Positions 43,350 through 51,564 of a DNA stretch of 64,000 bases are shown one piece after another. This DNA comes from Sphingosinicella sp. BN140058. Lineage in GTDB: Bacteria; Pseudomonadota; Alphaproteobacteria; Sphingomonadales; Sphingomonadaceae. The notes below the pieces were generated by a model. That model saw nothing but the letters and a program-made list of their open reading frames with translations, did no database searches and was not told the DNA's origin. Position 1 is the first letter of the stretch, and each line of letters opens with the position of its first letter. The stretch spans positions 186,001 to 250,000 of the forward strand of contig NZ_CP035501.1 of the NCBI RefSeq assembly GCF_004135585.1, in the 5' to 3' direction. Position numbers and translations under genes: made by a program.

Positions 43350-44393
43350 TCACGAGCCGAGCGGGAATTCCAGGCGCCCTTCGAGGCCGGTATGCTGCCA
43401 GACGAAGCCGGCGCGGCCATCGAGCTGACGCTTGATCGTGGTCTCGATCAGCATGGATCCAAAACTCGGCACCGGATCCGGCGCCGGCGCGGGCCCACCG
43501 ACTTCCTGCCAATCGACAACCAACCGGCCATCGTCGTGGGTCTGCCACCGTACCGAGACACTGCCGGACTCCGCGGAGAGCGCGCCATGCTTGAGCGCAT
43601 TGGAGAACATCTCGTGCAGCACCAGCATCAGCGGCTGCACCTGCTCGGCAGCTAGCGCAACGTCCGGCCCGTCGAGCGATATTCGCGACCGTCCGAACGG
43701 CTCGGCGCCGCTGGTGATCACGCGCTGCAGCGGCACCTCGCGCCAATTGCCGGCGGCGAGGATCGAATGCGCGCGCGCCAGCGCTTCGACCCGCCCCTGA
43801 ACCGATTCCGCGTAGGTTCGTGGATCCTCGGCGGAGGTGAGCCGGACGATCCCCTGAACCAAGGCGAGCGCATTCTTGGCGCGGTGATCGACCTCCTTGA
43901 GCAGGCGGTGCTCCTCGGCCTTGAGGTGGTTTGCTTCCTTGCGCTGGGTAACGTCCTTGCATGAGCCGAAGAGGTAGAGCAGCCGGCCATCATCGTCGTG
44001 GACGGGGCTGATGAACAGCTCGTTCCAGAAAGTGCTGCCGTCCTTCCGGTAGTTGAGCAGTTCGACGGTAAGTTCGCGCTCCGCCGCGAGTGCCTCCCGG
44101 ATCGTGCGTACGGCATCCGCATTGGTCGCGGGGCCCTGCAGGAAACGACAATTGCGGCCAACGACCTCTTCCGGCGAATAGCCGGTCAGATCCAGAAAAG
44201 ACTGGTTTGCCAGAACGATCGGATTGTCGGGCTGCTCGGGGTCGGTCACCACCATCGGCATGCGGGTGCGCTTGAACGCAACGAAGGCCAGTTCCTTGCC
44301 GTCGACAAGGCCCTGCGGGGAGGCTGCGTCCGGAAATTCGGCTGGAAATCTGGTCTGCTTTTCCACTCTGGTCGACAAATTCAGCTCCAGCAC
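43350..44393 (-). CDS. LOV-domain HWE-type sensor histidine kinase
   Basis: A 347-residue soluble blue-light kinase. The LOV domain (residues ~35-150) has the flavin-adduct Cys82 in GRNCRFLQGP, with LANQSFLDLTGYSPEEVVG and NYRKDGSTFWNELFISPV. The kinase is HWE/HisKA2 type: phospho-His170 in LLKEVDHRAKNALALVQ, N-box HEMFSNALKHGAL, and the WQE of VDWQEVGGP. Such proteins sense blue light and, in alphaproteobacteria, often feed the general stress response. No response regulator is adjacent. Confidence 0.9.
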   Translation of the reverse strand: MLELNLSTRVEKQTRFPAEFPDAASPQGLVDGKELAFVAFKRTRMPMVVTDPEQPDNPIVLANQSFLDLTGYSPEEVVGRNCRFLQGPATNADAVRTIREALAAERELTVELLNYRKDGSTFWNELFISPVHDDDGRLLYLFGSCKDVTQRKEANHLKAEEHRLLKEVDHRAKNALALVQGIVRLTSAEDPRTYAESVQGRVEALARAHSILAAGNWREVPLQRVITSGAEPFGRSRISLDGPDVALAAEQVQPLMLVLHEMFSNALKHGALSAESGSVSVRWQTHDDGRLVVDWQEVGGPAPAPDPVPSFGSMLIETTIKRQLDGRAGFVWQHTGLEGRLEFPLGS

Positions 44394-44531
44394 CTTAACT
44401 TATGTGGGGGCTGAACGCAGCGAAGGCGGAGCGTATCCCATCTGCTGGACACAGTCTTTTCGGCTGCGCGCTCAAGAGGATGGCGCCCGCCCGCAGGGGG
44501 TACGGGCGAGCGCCCGGCGTGACCTGGCAGG

Positions 44532-46145
44532 TCAGCCGATCATCAACTCCGCATTGGGCAGGATCGGCTGCAACGCCGATGCGCCGAAATCGACGAGCCC
44601 CTGGATCTCGACATCATCCTCCGTACCGCCATCGAGGAGGTCGAACCCTGGCCCGCCCAGAAGGACATCCTCGCCCGCACCGCCGAACAGAAGGTCGTTG
44701 CCGGCACCACCGATCAGGACATCGCTGCCGGTGCCGCCGTCGAGCGTGAGCAGAATGCCATTGGCGGCGAGGCCGGAGGCATCGACGACATCGTCCCCGC
44801 CGAGACCGTTGACGATCAGCCGATCCAATCCCGCTTCGAAGCCGGTGATGTTCACCTGTGTCGACAGGCCGAGCACGTTGACGCCGCCGGCATCACCGAA
44901 CACCAGCACGACATCGTCGCCGACGGTGGCGTTGATCACCACGGTATCCGCAGCGCCGTCGCCGCCGAGGCCGCCGGAACCGGCCAGGTTGACGTTGATT
45001 TCGGCCAGATCGGTTCCACTCATGTCGTTGATCGTGACCGTGTCGGCACCGCCCAGCGCGGCGACGTCGATCGCTTCGACGCCGTCGAGGTCCATGACGA
45101 TGTTGGCGACATTACGGGTGAAGCGCACGCGCCCGCCATTGGCCGAGACATCCATCAGCTCGGCGATGTTGGCGCCGTTCATCAGGAAGGTATCGAAGCC
45201 GTCCTGCCCCTCGATCACGTCGTTGCCGTCGCCCGGATCCCAGCGCGCGCCGTCGTCGCCCGCGCCGAGGAACATCACGTCGCTGCCTTGCTGGCCGTCG
45301 AGGAAATCGTCGCCTTCGCCGCCGAGCAGGATGTCGGCGCCATTCGAGCCCAGGATGGTGTCGTTGCCGGTGCCGCCGTCTACCGTGAGCTTGGTCAGCA
45401 CGGCAAGATTGCCGGTTGCGGAGAAGCTGTCATTGCCACCGTTCATGTTGACCACCAGATTCTCGGTCGTGCCGATGTCGAGCGAGAACGGCGCCGGATC
45501 GAGCCGGTCGAAGCGCACCCGGTTGCCGTTGGCGGTGGCCGTGAAGACCTCGGCGCCGTTGTTGCCGTTCATTTCCGCGGTGTCGATGCCGGCGCCCCCC
45601 TCCATCAGATCGGTGCCCTCGCCCGGATTCCAGATCATGCGGTCGTTGCCGGCTTCGCCGAACATCTGATCGTCGCCGGTGCCGCCGATCAAGGTGTCGT
45701 TGTCGGCGCCGCCGAACAGCAGGTCGTTGCCGCCCTTGCCCAGTAGGGTGTCGTTGCCGGCCTGGCCGAACAGCAGATCGGTGCCCGAGCCCGAGGTCAG
45801 GACGTCGTTGCCGGCGCCGCCGAAGAGATTTGCGGCGGGCAGCGCGCCGTTGCGCTCGTCGAGGCTGAGGACGTCGTTGCCGCCGAGCCCGAACATCTGG
45901 ATCAGCCGCGTATTGGCGACCGTGGGCACGCCGCCGACGACCGGGATCGCACCGCCGTTGATGATCACCGCGCCGCCCGCGTTGCGGCCGACCACGACAT
46001 TGTTGTCGAGCCCGTCCGCGGTGGTGCTCAGCACCCCGGTCGCCGGGATGAACGTGGCGGCGACGGATGCGATGGTGAAGTCTTGCGGGTCGTCATCCTT
46101 CCTGAGCTGCAGCTTCGCCTGGTTGTGCACGATGTCGTTCTTCAT
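44532..46145 (-). CDS. RTX (haemolysin-type) calcium-binding repeat protein
   Basis: A 537-residue protein starting MKNDIVHNQAKLQL after GGGAAGG. It contains at least three clusters of the Ca2+-binding nonapeptide GGxGxDxUx: residues ~90-160 (FGGAGNDVLTSGSG, GKGGNDLLFGGADND), ~250-305 (DGGTGNDTILGSNGADILLG), and the C-terminal ~465-515 (GGAGNDLLFGGAGEDVLLGG). Clusters alternate with beta-rich segments that are copies of one another (NGNRVRFDRLDPAPFSLDI and NGGRVRFTRNVANIVMDLD). There is no protease or lipase domain. It is likely a secreted type-I substrate, but no exporter genes are nearby. Confidence 0.88.
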   Translation of the reverse strand: MKNDIVHNQAKLQLRKDDDPQDFTIASVAATFIPATGVLSTTADGLDNNVVVGRNAGGAVIINGGAIPVVGGVPTVANTRLIQMFGLGGNDVLSLDERNGALPAANLFGGAGNDVLTSGSGTDLLFGQAGNDTLLGKGGNDLLFGGADNDTLIGGTGDDQMFGEAGNDRMIWNPGEGTDLMEGGAGIDTAEMNGNNGAEVFTATANGNRVRFDRLDPAPFSLDIGTTENLVVNMNGGNDSFSATGNLAVLTKLTVDGGTGNDTILGSNGADILLGGEGDDFLDGQQGSDVMFLGAGDDGARWDPGDGNDVIEGQDGFDTFLMNGANIAELMDVSANGGRVRFTRNVANIVMDLDGVEAIDVAALGGADTVTINDMSGTDLAEINVNLAGSGGLGGDGAADTVVINATVGDDVVLVFGDAGGVNVLGLSTQVNITGFEAGLDRLIVNGLGGDDVVDASGLAANGILLTLDGGTGSDVLIGGAGNDLLFGGAGEDVLLGGPGFDLLDGGTEDDVEIQGLVDFGASALQPILPNAELMIG

Positions 46146-46364
46146 GGCCTTGCCTTCCCTGATCTCGCTGAGCCGGCGAATGCGAGGTGCCGGCGGGAGG
46201 CCGCGCTAGCCTGCATGCGTGTGAGGAAACGTGGAATTGGGCGTGGTTTTGCGCCCGGGCGAGCGTTGAAATGCGGATCGAACGGCACCGGATTGCCGCC
46301 GGTATCAACAGCAAATAGGTATGCGCACGCCGCGGCCCTGCCGGGCGGAGGAGTGCAAGGTTCG

Positions 46365-47963
46365 ATGACCAAGGGTGTGAATCGCCGGGGCGTCCTGCTC
46401 GCCGGCAGCGGCGGCGCCTTCGGGCTGTTCTCCTGGGCCGCAATGGCCGGTGCCGCGCCGCGCAAGAAGACGGAACTCAAACTCGATCGCCTTCCCGGCG
46501 CGCGGCCGCGCAACATCCTGGTCGTGCTGACCGACGATCACCGCTACGACGCCATGGGCTTCATGCGTGCGCAGAGCTTCGGCGAGACGCCCACGCTCGA
46601 TCGTCTCGCGCGCGAAGGCGTTCACTTCCGAAACGCGTTCGTGACCACCGCTTTGTGTTCGCCCTCGCGGGCCTCGATCTTCACCGGACTCTACGCGCAC
46701 CAGCACAAGGTGGTGGACAACAATCATCCGATCCCGCCGGGCCTCGTCTTCTTCCCGCAGCATCTTCAGGCCGCAGGCTACGACACCGCCTTCATCGGCA
46801 AATGGCATATGGGCGACGAAGGCGATCAGCCGCAGCCCGGCTTCGCCCATTGGGTCAGCTTCAAGGGCCAGGGCACTTATCTGCCGAGCGAGGACGGCCT
46901 CAACGTCGACGGCAAGAGAGTGCCGCAAAAGGGCTATATCACCGACGAGCTCACCGATTATGCGATCGACTGGCTCGGCAAGCGCGAGCGCAGCAAGCCC
47001 TGGTTCCTGCACCTCGCCCACAAGGCGGTCCATTCGGAATTCATCCCTGCCGAGCGGCACAAGGGGCGCTACGACAAGGAGACCTACCGCCACCCACCGA
47101 CGATGGCGGCGGGCGCCGAAGGCCGGCCGGCCTGGGTCGAGAACCAGCGCAACAGCTGGCACGGGGTCGGTTTCCCCTATCACGGTACGCTCGACGTCGG
47201 CGAATATTACAAGCGCTATATGGAAACCCTGCTCGCCGTCGACGAAGGCTTGGCCCGGATCATGGATCTGCTGGAGCAACGCGGCGAGCTCGACGACACC
47301 TTGATCCTCTACATGGGCGACAACGGCTTCATGTTCGGCGAGCATGGACTGATCGACAAGCGCACCGCCTATGAGGAATCGATGCGGATCCCAATGCTGG
47401 CACGCTGCCCGTCGCTCTTCGGGGCAGGCAGCCGGGCGGTGGAGCAGGTGGTCGCCAACATCGACGTCGCCCCAACCCTGCTCGCCGCCGCCGGCCTCGC
47501 CGCGCCGAAGCAGATGGCCGGGGCCAACGCGCTGCCGCTCGCCCAGGGCAAGAGCGTGCCGTGGCGCAGCGAATTGCTCTACGAATATTATTGGGAGCGC
47601 AATTTCCCGCAGACGCCGACCGTCCACGCGCTGCGCGAGGACAGGTACAAATATATGCACTTCCACGGCATCTGGGACATAGACGAGCTGTACGACCTCG
47701 AGGCCGATCCGCACGAGGCCAACAACCTCCTCGCGCGCCCGGGCCACGAAGCGCTCGCCGAACAGATGAGCAAGAAATTGTTCGGCATCCTGGAGCAGAC
47801 CGGCGGCATGGCAATTCCGCTCAGCGCCGACGCGGGCATCCGCAACGACCTGCGCGATCCCAAGGGCCCGGCGGCAGCGCCCTACCCGCCCCGCTTCTTC
47901 CGCGCACCGACGGAGCAATTGAGTGCGCTGGTGCGGAGGTTACGCGAGGGGAGGAGCGCTTGA
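46365..47963 (+). CDS. exported type-I sulfatase
   Basis: A 532-residue alkaline-phosphatase-fold sulfatase. The N-terminus has a twin-arginine-like VNRRGVLLAGSGG signal. The formylglycine motif is ALCSPSRASIFTG, with the convertible Cys at residue 98, preceded by the metal-binding VVLTDDHRYDAMG. Downstream are FIGKWHMGDEGDQP, HLAHKAVHSEF and the second metal site YMGDNGFMFGEHG. The likely substrate is a sulfated glycan. No sulfatase-maturing enzyme is visible. It is divergent from the RTX gene. Confidence 0.9.
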   Translation: MTKGVNRRGVLLAGSGGAFGLFSWAAMAGAAPRKKTELKLDRLPGARPRNILVVLTDDHRYDAMGFMRAQSFGETPTLDRLAREGVHFRNAFVTTALCSPSRASIFTGLYAHQHKVVDNNHPIPPGLVFFPQHLQAAGYDTAFIGKWHMGDEGDQPQPGFAHWVSFKGQGTYLPSEDGLNVDGKRVPQKGYITDELTDYAIDWLGKRERSKPWFLHLAHKAVHSEFIPAERHKGRYDKETYRHPPTMAAGAEGRPAWVENQRNSWHGVGFPYHGTLDVGEYYKRYMETLLAVDEGLARIMDLLEQRGELDDTLILYMGDNGFMFGEHGLIDKRTAYEESMRIPMLARCPSLFGAGSRAVEQVVANIDVAPTLLAAAGLAAPKQMAGANALPLAQGKSVPWRSELLYEYYWERNFPQTPTVHALREDRYKYMHFHGIWDIDELYDLEADPHEANNLLARPGHEALAEQMSKKLFGILEQTGGMAIPLSADAGIRNDLRDPKGPAAAPYPPRFFRAPTEQLSALVRRLREGRSA

Positions 47964-47984
47964 GCATAGCAGTGGATCCGGAAA

Positions 47985-48070
47985 TCCGGTCGGGCTGAGC
48001 TTGTCGAGCCCGTTCTGCTCCTTCTGAACGTTGAAAAGCCTGAACAGGCTCAGGCCGAACGGCTCTAGGC
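47985..48070. repeat. pair of inverted copies of a sphingomonad-type dispersed repeat
   Basis: GGGCTGAGCTTGTCGAGC on the plus strand and, about 40 bp on, the complement of GGCCTGAGCCTGTTCAGG form an imperfect inverted repeat after the sulfatase gene. The GGCTGAGCTTGTCGA core is, from memory, a short dispersed element frequent in sphingomonad genomes. It could fold and protect or end the sulfatase mRNA. Confidence 0.45.
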
Positions 48071-48292
48071 GTAGAAACCCCCCGGATCCCCGACCGGAAG
48101 CCGTTGGACTTTGTCGCCGCCCATCATCACGGTCGACGAGGCCGTGCCGCAGCTGTTCTCAAATGCGTCGGAGTTTCGATTCGCGCGGTTAACAGAACCC
48201 ACGCAACACATTGGCGCGGCCAGGTTGGGAAGAGACCGTTGCAGCAAGGTCACAGCCCGCGAACAATCGTGCGCCGACTGAAACCGTTTCCT

Positions 48293-48304
48293 GTTAACGT
48301 TCTC
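48293..48304 (+). promoter_or_regulatory. candidate upstream LacI-type operator (imperfect copy)
   Basis: GTTAACGTTCTC matches the downstream palindrome GTGAACGTTCAC at 10 of 12 positions, with the same central AACGTT. It is 67 bp upstream of it. Confidence 0.45.
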
Positions 48305-48334
48305 ACTTTCTCGCTCTCCAGCGCTCCCCTCGGC

Positions 48335-48340
48335 TTGACA
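48335..48340 (+). promoter_or_regulatory. candidate -35 box (TTGACA) of the receptor-halogenase operon
   Basis: A consensus TTGACA lies 77 bp before the receptor ATG. A -10 element is poorly formed; 17-base spacing would put it at about 48358, inside the palindrome. Between 47964 and 48416 there is no other supported gene. Confidence 0.4.
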
Positions 48341-48359
48341 GCAACCCGCGAGTTTAGGA

Positions 48360-48371
48360 GTGAACGTTCAC
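48360..48371 (+). promoter_or_regulatory. candidate LacI-family operator, perfect 12-bp palindrome
   Basis: GTGAACGTTCAC is a perfect palindrome with the central CG typical of LacI-family operators. It is placed at the expected -10/+1 of the TonB receptor promoter, 46 bp before the ATG. The likely binder is the LacI-type protein encoded at the end of the same cluster (56481). Confidence 0.55.
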
Positions 48372-48416
48372 AACGGCTGCGCAAGACAGCGCTGTCAGAC
48401 AAACAGGGGAGGATCT

Positions 48417-51400
48417 ATGCGCAGCTTCAGGGCTCGCTCGCTTTCGAAATTCGTCATCAGTGCCTCGGCGCTCGCCATCGCCGCGATGCCGGGCATCGCC
48501 GCCGCCCAGGACACCAACGCCACGATGGGCGCGCCGGGCGACTCCGAAATCCCCGATCAGGCCGCTGATGCCGCAACGGCCGGCGAGGACGAGATCGTCG
48601 TCACCGGCATTCGCGCCAGTTTGCGCGAAGCGGTCGACATCAAGCGCAACGCGCAAGGCGTGGTCGACGCGATCTCGGCGGAAGACATCGGCAAGTTCCC
48701 CGACACCAATCTTGCAGAGTCCCTGCAGCGTATCACCGGCGTTTCGATCGACCGCTCGAACGGCGAAGGGTCGTTCGTCACCGTCCGCGGCTTCGGCCCG
48801 GAATATAATCTCGTGCTGCTCAACGGCCGTCAGATGCCGACCGCGTCGCTTGGCGACGGCGCCAGCGCGCCGGCCTCGCGCTCGTTCGACTTCGCCAACC
48901 TCGCCTCGGAAGGCATCGCCGCCGTCGAAGTCTACAAGACCGGGCGCGCCGCCGTACCCTCGGGCGGGATCGGCTCCAGCATCAACATCCGCACGCCGCG
49001 GGCTCTCGATCGTCCCGGCATGCGCGGAAGCATCGCCGTCAAGGGCGTGATGGACACCTCGCGCAACGAGGGCAATCCGATCACCCCCGAAATATCGGGC
49101 GTGTTCTCCGACACCTTCGCCGACGATCGCTTCGGCATCGTCTTCTCGGGCGCCTACCAGAAGCGCAAGGCGAGCGTGAACTCGGCCAGCGCCGGCTTCC
49201 GCGACGGCTTCGTCGGCAGCGAGAATGATTGGGGCACCCTGCCCCAGCCCGGACAGCCCGGCTCGCAGAACATCACCAACCGTCCCGGCGCGAACGACGT
49301 CTACGAAATCCCGCAGAGCGCCGCTTACGATCTCATCGACATCAAGCGCGAGCGGATCAACGGGCAGGTCGCGCTGCAATTCCGGCCGATCCAGTCGATC
49401 ACGGCAACGGTAGACTACACCTACTCGCGCAACACCGTCGAAGTGCGCGACAGCAGCGTCGGCATCTGGTTCAACTTCGGCGATACGTCGAGCGCATGGA
49501 CCGACGGCCCCAACGCCGGGCCGATCTTCTACACCGAGCGCTTCGGACCGGGTAAGGACCTGTCGTACAGCGGCGCGCTCACCGCGAACCGTACCGAGAA
49601 CAAGTCGCTCGGCGGTAACCTGACCTGGGAAGCGCCCGGCAACGTCACGGTGTCGCTCGATGCGCACCATTCGACTGCCGAATCGAAGCCGACGAACAAG
49701 TACGGGACCAGCACTTCGGTCGGTAACGCGATCTTCGGCGTGCAGAGCCAGACGATCAATTTCGAGAAGGACCTGCCGGTTCTTTCGGTGACCATGTATC
49801 CGGGCATCGATCCGCTGAACGCTGCCCTGATCACGCCGACCGGCAACTCGTTCCGGAACGCCTATTTCAAGGACGAGATCGACCAGGTTCAGCTGAAGGG
49901 TCGCTACGAACATGACGGCGACTTCCTCGACAGCATCGACGTCGGCTTCTCCTACGTCGACAACAAGGTGCGCTCCGCCTACGGCTTTATCCAGAACGAC
50001 ACCTGGGGCGGCATCGGCCCGGCGTCGGACATTCCCGATGATCTGTTCGAACTCGTGACGCTGCCCGACAAGTTCGACGGCGTCCCGGGCGCAGGCACGT
50101 CCGGGATGATCCCGTCCTTCTACGTGTTCAACTTCGAGCAGATGGCCGATCTTCTCGAGAGCAAGTATCAGGTGTGCAGCGATCCGCAGACCGGCTCCGC
50201 GCAGGACGGCACCTGCCTTGCCGACTTCACCGTCGATCGGCGCATCCGCGAGAAGACGATTTCTCCCTACATCCAGTTCAACGCAGGCTTCGATGCGTTC
50301 AGCCGCCGGTCGCACATCATCGCCGGCCTTCGCTACGATCAGACCACGGTGGATTCCCGCGCGCTGGTGCCGATTCCGATCGGAACGCGCTGGGTTTCCG
50401 CGAACGAGTTCGGCATCATCTATTCGGGTGAGAGCGATTTCACCCGCTTCAAGGGCCATTACAAGAATTGGCTGCCGGCGATCGACTTCGACATCGAGCC
50501 GCTTCAGAACGTGAAGCTGCGCGCGTCCTACAGCCACACGATCACCCGCGCGGATTATGCCAGCCTGCAAGGCGGCCGTACCATCGACTCGAACCCGCGC
50601 ATCGGTGGTGGCACCGGAAGCCAGGGCAATCCCGGCCTGATCCCGTACAAGTCGAAGAATATCGATTTCTCGGCGGAATGGTATTACGGGCGGGAGAGCT
50701 ACGTCTCCGTCGGGTTCTTCAACAAGAAGGTGAAGAACTTCATCGGCCAGACGCAGATCGACACGCCTGCTTTCGGCCTGCTCAACCCTGCCGACGGCCC
50801 CCGCTACCGCGCTGCCACCGCGGCCCTGGGCACCACCGACGCAGTCCAGATCCGCGACTATATCCTACGCAACTATCCGGACTCCTCGGATGTGACCGGC
50901 TCGACCGTGATCAACGGGGTCACCTATCTCACCGGCGACATCTTCGGCATCGCCGGGGACGATCCGTTCAACTTCCAGATCAGCCAACCCTTCAACAGCG
51001 ATCAGACTGCGAAGATTCACGGCTGGGAGTTCGCGGTTCAGCACCAGTTCTGGGATACCGGGTTCGGCGCGATCCTGAACTACACCATCGTCAAGGGCGA
51101 TGCGAACTATGACAACGAAGTGCATCCGGACATCGGCCAGTTCGCGATCACCGGCCTGAGCGACAGTGCCAACGCCGTCCTGTTCTATGACAAGGGAGGT
51201 CTGCAGGCGCGTGTCGCGTACAATTGGCGCGATGAATTCTACGCCGGCGGGACGTTCGACCCGACCTATGTCGAGGCCTATGGCCAGGTCGACGCAAGCG
51301 CCAGCTACGAGTTCATCCCGGGGCTGACCGCCTTCGTCGAAGCGATCAACCTGACGGGCGAGCGGCGCCGCGGTCACCGCCGTTCGGACAATTTCGTCAC

Positions 51401-51455
51401 CTTCTCGCAGCCCGGCTACGCCCGCTACTCGGCGGGACTGCGCTTCACCTTCTGA
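48417..51455 (+). CDS. TonB-dependent outer-membrane receptor (large)
   Basis: A 1012-residue receptor starting MRSFRARSLSKFVISASALA after a GGGGAGGA site, with a signal peptide ending at AAAQ. The TonB box is DEIVVTG near residue 55. The plug follows (LREAVDIKRNAQGVVDAISA, DIGKFPDTNLAESLQRITGV, VTVRGFGPEYNLVLLNGRQM). The long 22-strand barrel closes with the C-terminal YSAGLRFTF ending in Phe. This size and plug type are typical of carbohydrate-uptake TonB receptors in Sphingomonas, Caulobacter and Xanthomonas. It heads the cluster of halogenase, SapC and cupin genes. Confidence 0.95.
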   Translation: MRSFRARSLSKFVISASALAIAAMPGIAAAQDTNATMGAPGDSEIPDQAADAATAGEDEIVVTGIRASLREAVDIKRNAQGVVDAISAEDIGKFPDTNLAESLQRITGVSIDRSNGEGSFVTVRGFGPEYNLVLLNGRQMPTASLGDGASAPASRSFDFANLASEGIAAVEVYKTGRAAVPSGGIGSSINIRTPRALDRPGMRGSIAVKGVMDTSRNEGNPITPEISGVFSDTFADDRFGIVFSGAYQKRKASVNSASAGFRDGFVGSENDWGTLPQPGQPGSQNITNRPGANDVYEIPQSAAYDLIDIKRERINGQVALQFRPIQSITATVDYTYSRNTVEVRDSSVGIWFNFGDTSSAWTDGPNAGPIFYTERFGPGKDLSYSGALTANRTENKSLGGNLTWEAPGNVTVSLDAHHSTAESKPTNKYGTSTSVGNAIFGVQSQTINFEKDLPVLSVTMYPGIDPLNAALITPTGNSFRNAYFKDEIDQVQLKGRYEHDGDFLDSIDVGFSYVDNKVRSAYGFIQNDTWGGIGPASDIPDDLFELVTLPDKFDGVPGAGTSGMIPSFYVFNFEQMADLLESKYQVCSDPQTGSAQDGTCLADFTVDRRIREKTISPYIQFNAGFDAFSRRSHIIAGLRYDQTTVDSRALVPIPIGTRWVSANEFGIIYSGESDFTRFKGHYKNWLPAIDFDIEPLQNVKLRASYSHTITRADYASLQGGRTIDSNPRIGGGTGSQGNPGLIPYKSKNIDFSAEWYYGRESYVSVGFFNKKVKNFIGQTQIDTPAFGLLNPADGPRYRAATAALGTTDAVQIRDYILRNYPDSSDVTGSTVINGVTYLTGDIFGIAGDDPFNFQISQPFNSDQTAKIHGWEFAVQHQFWDTGFGAILNYTIVKGDANYDNEVHPDIGQFAITGLSDSANAVLFYDKGGLQARVAYNWRDEFYAGGTFDPTYVEAYGQVDASASYEFIPGLTAFVEAINLTGERRRGHRRSDNFVTFSQPGYARYSAGLRFTF

Positions 51456-51467
51456 TCGTCCATGCAC

Positions 51468-51499
51468 GGGAGGCGTTCCTGATCGAACGCCTTCCGTCC
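51468..51499 (+). terminator. stem-loop between receptor and first halogenase gene
   Basis: AGGCGTTC (51471-51478) and GAACGCCT (51485-51492) pair across a 6-base loop, with extra G/C pairing outside a one-base bulge. It starts about 13 bases after the receptor stop. There is no U-run; probably an attenuator or processing site that lowers expression of the downstream genes. Confidence 0.45.
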
Positions 51500-51564
51500 C
51501 CAGGGTGGCTTTTCCTGCCTGGCGCGGGCAGATTGCCGGCACAAGGAAACTTCGGACGCCTTCG

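Noticed and set aside
44532..46145. Repetitive DNA resembling a tandem repeat or CRISPR array
   Set aside because: The periodicity is 27 bp, matching nine-residue RTX repeats in an intact coding frame; there are no uniform repeats with unique spacers.
48065..48253. A 62-codon minus-strand frame before the TonB receptor
   Set aside because: No ribosome site, mixed composition, and it overlaps the repeat and promoter-side region. Too weak to report as a gene.
48354..50570. A 738-codon minus-strand frame opposite the TonB receptor
   Set aside because: It is antisense to a receptor with clear signal peptide, TonB box and plug; no recognisable domain.
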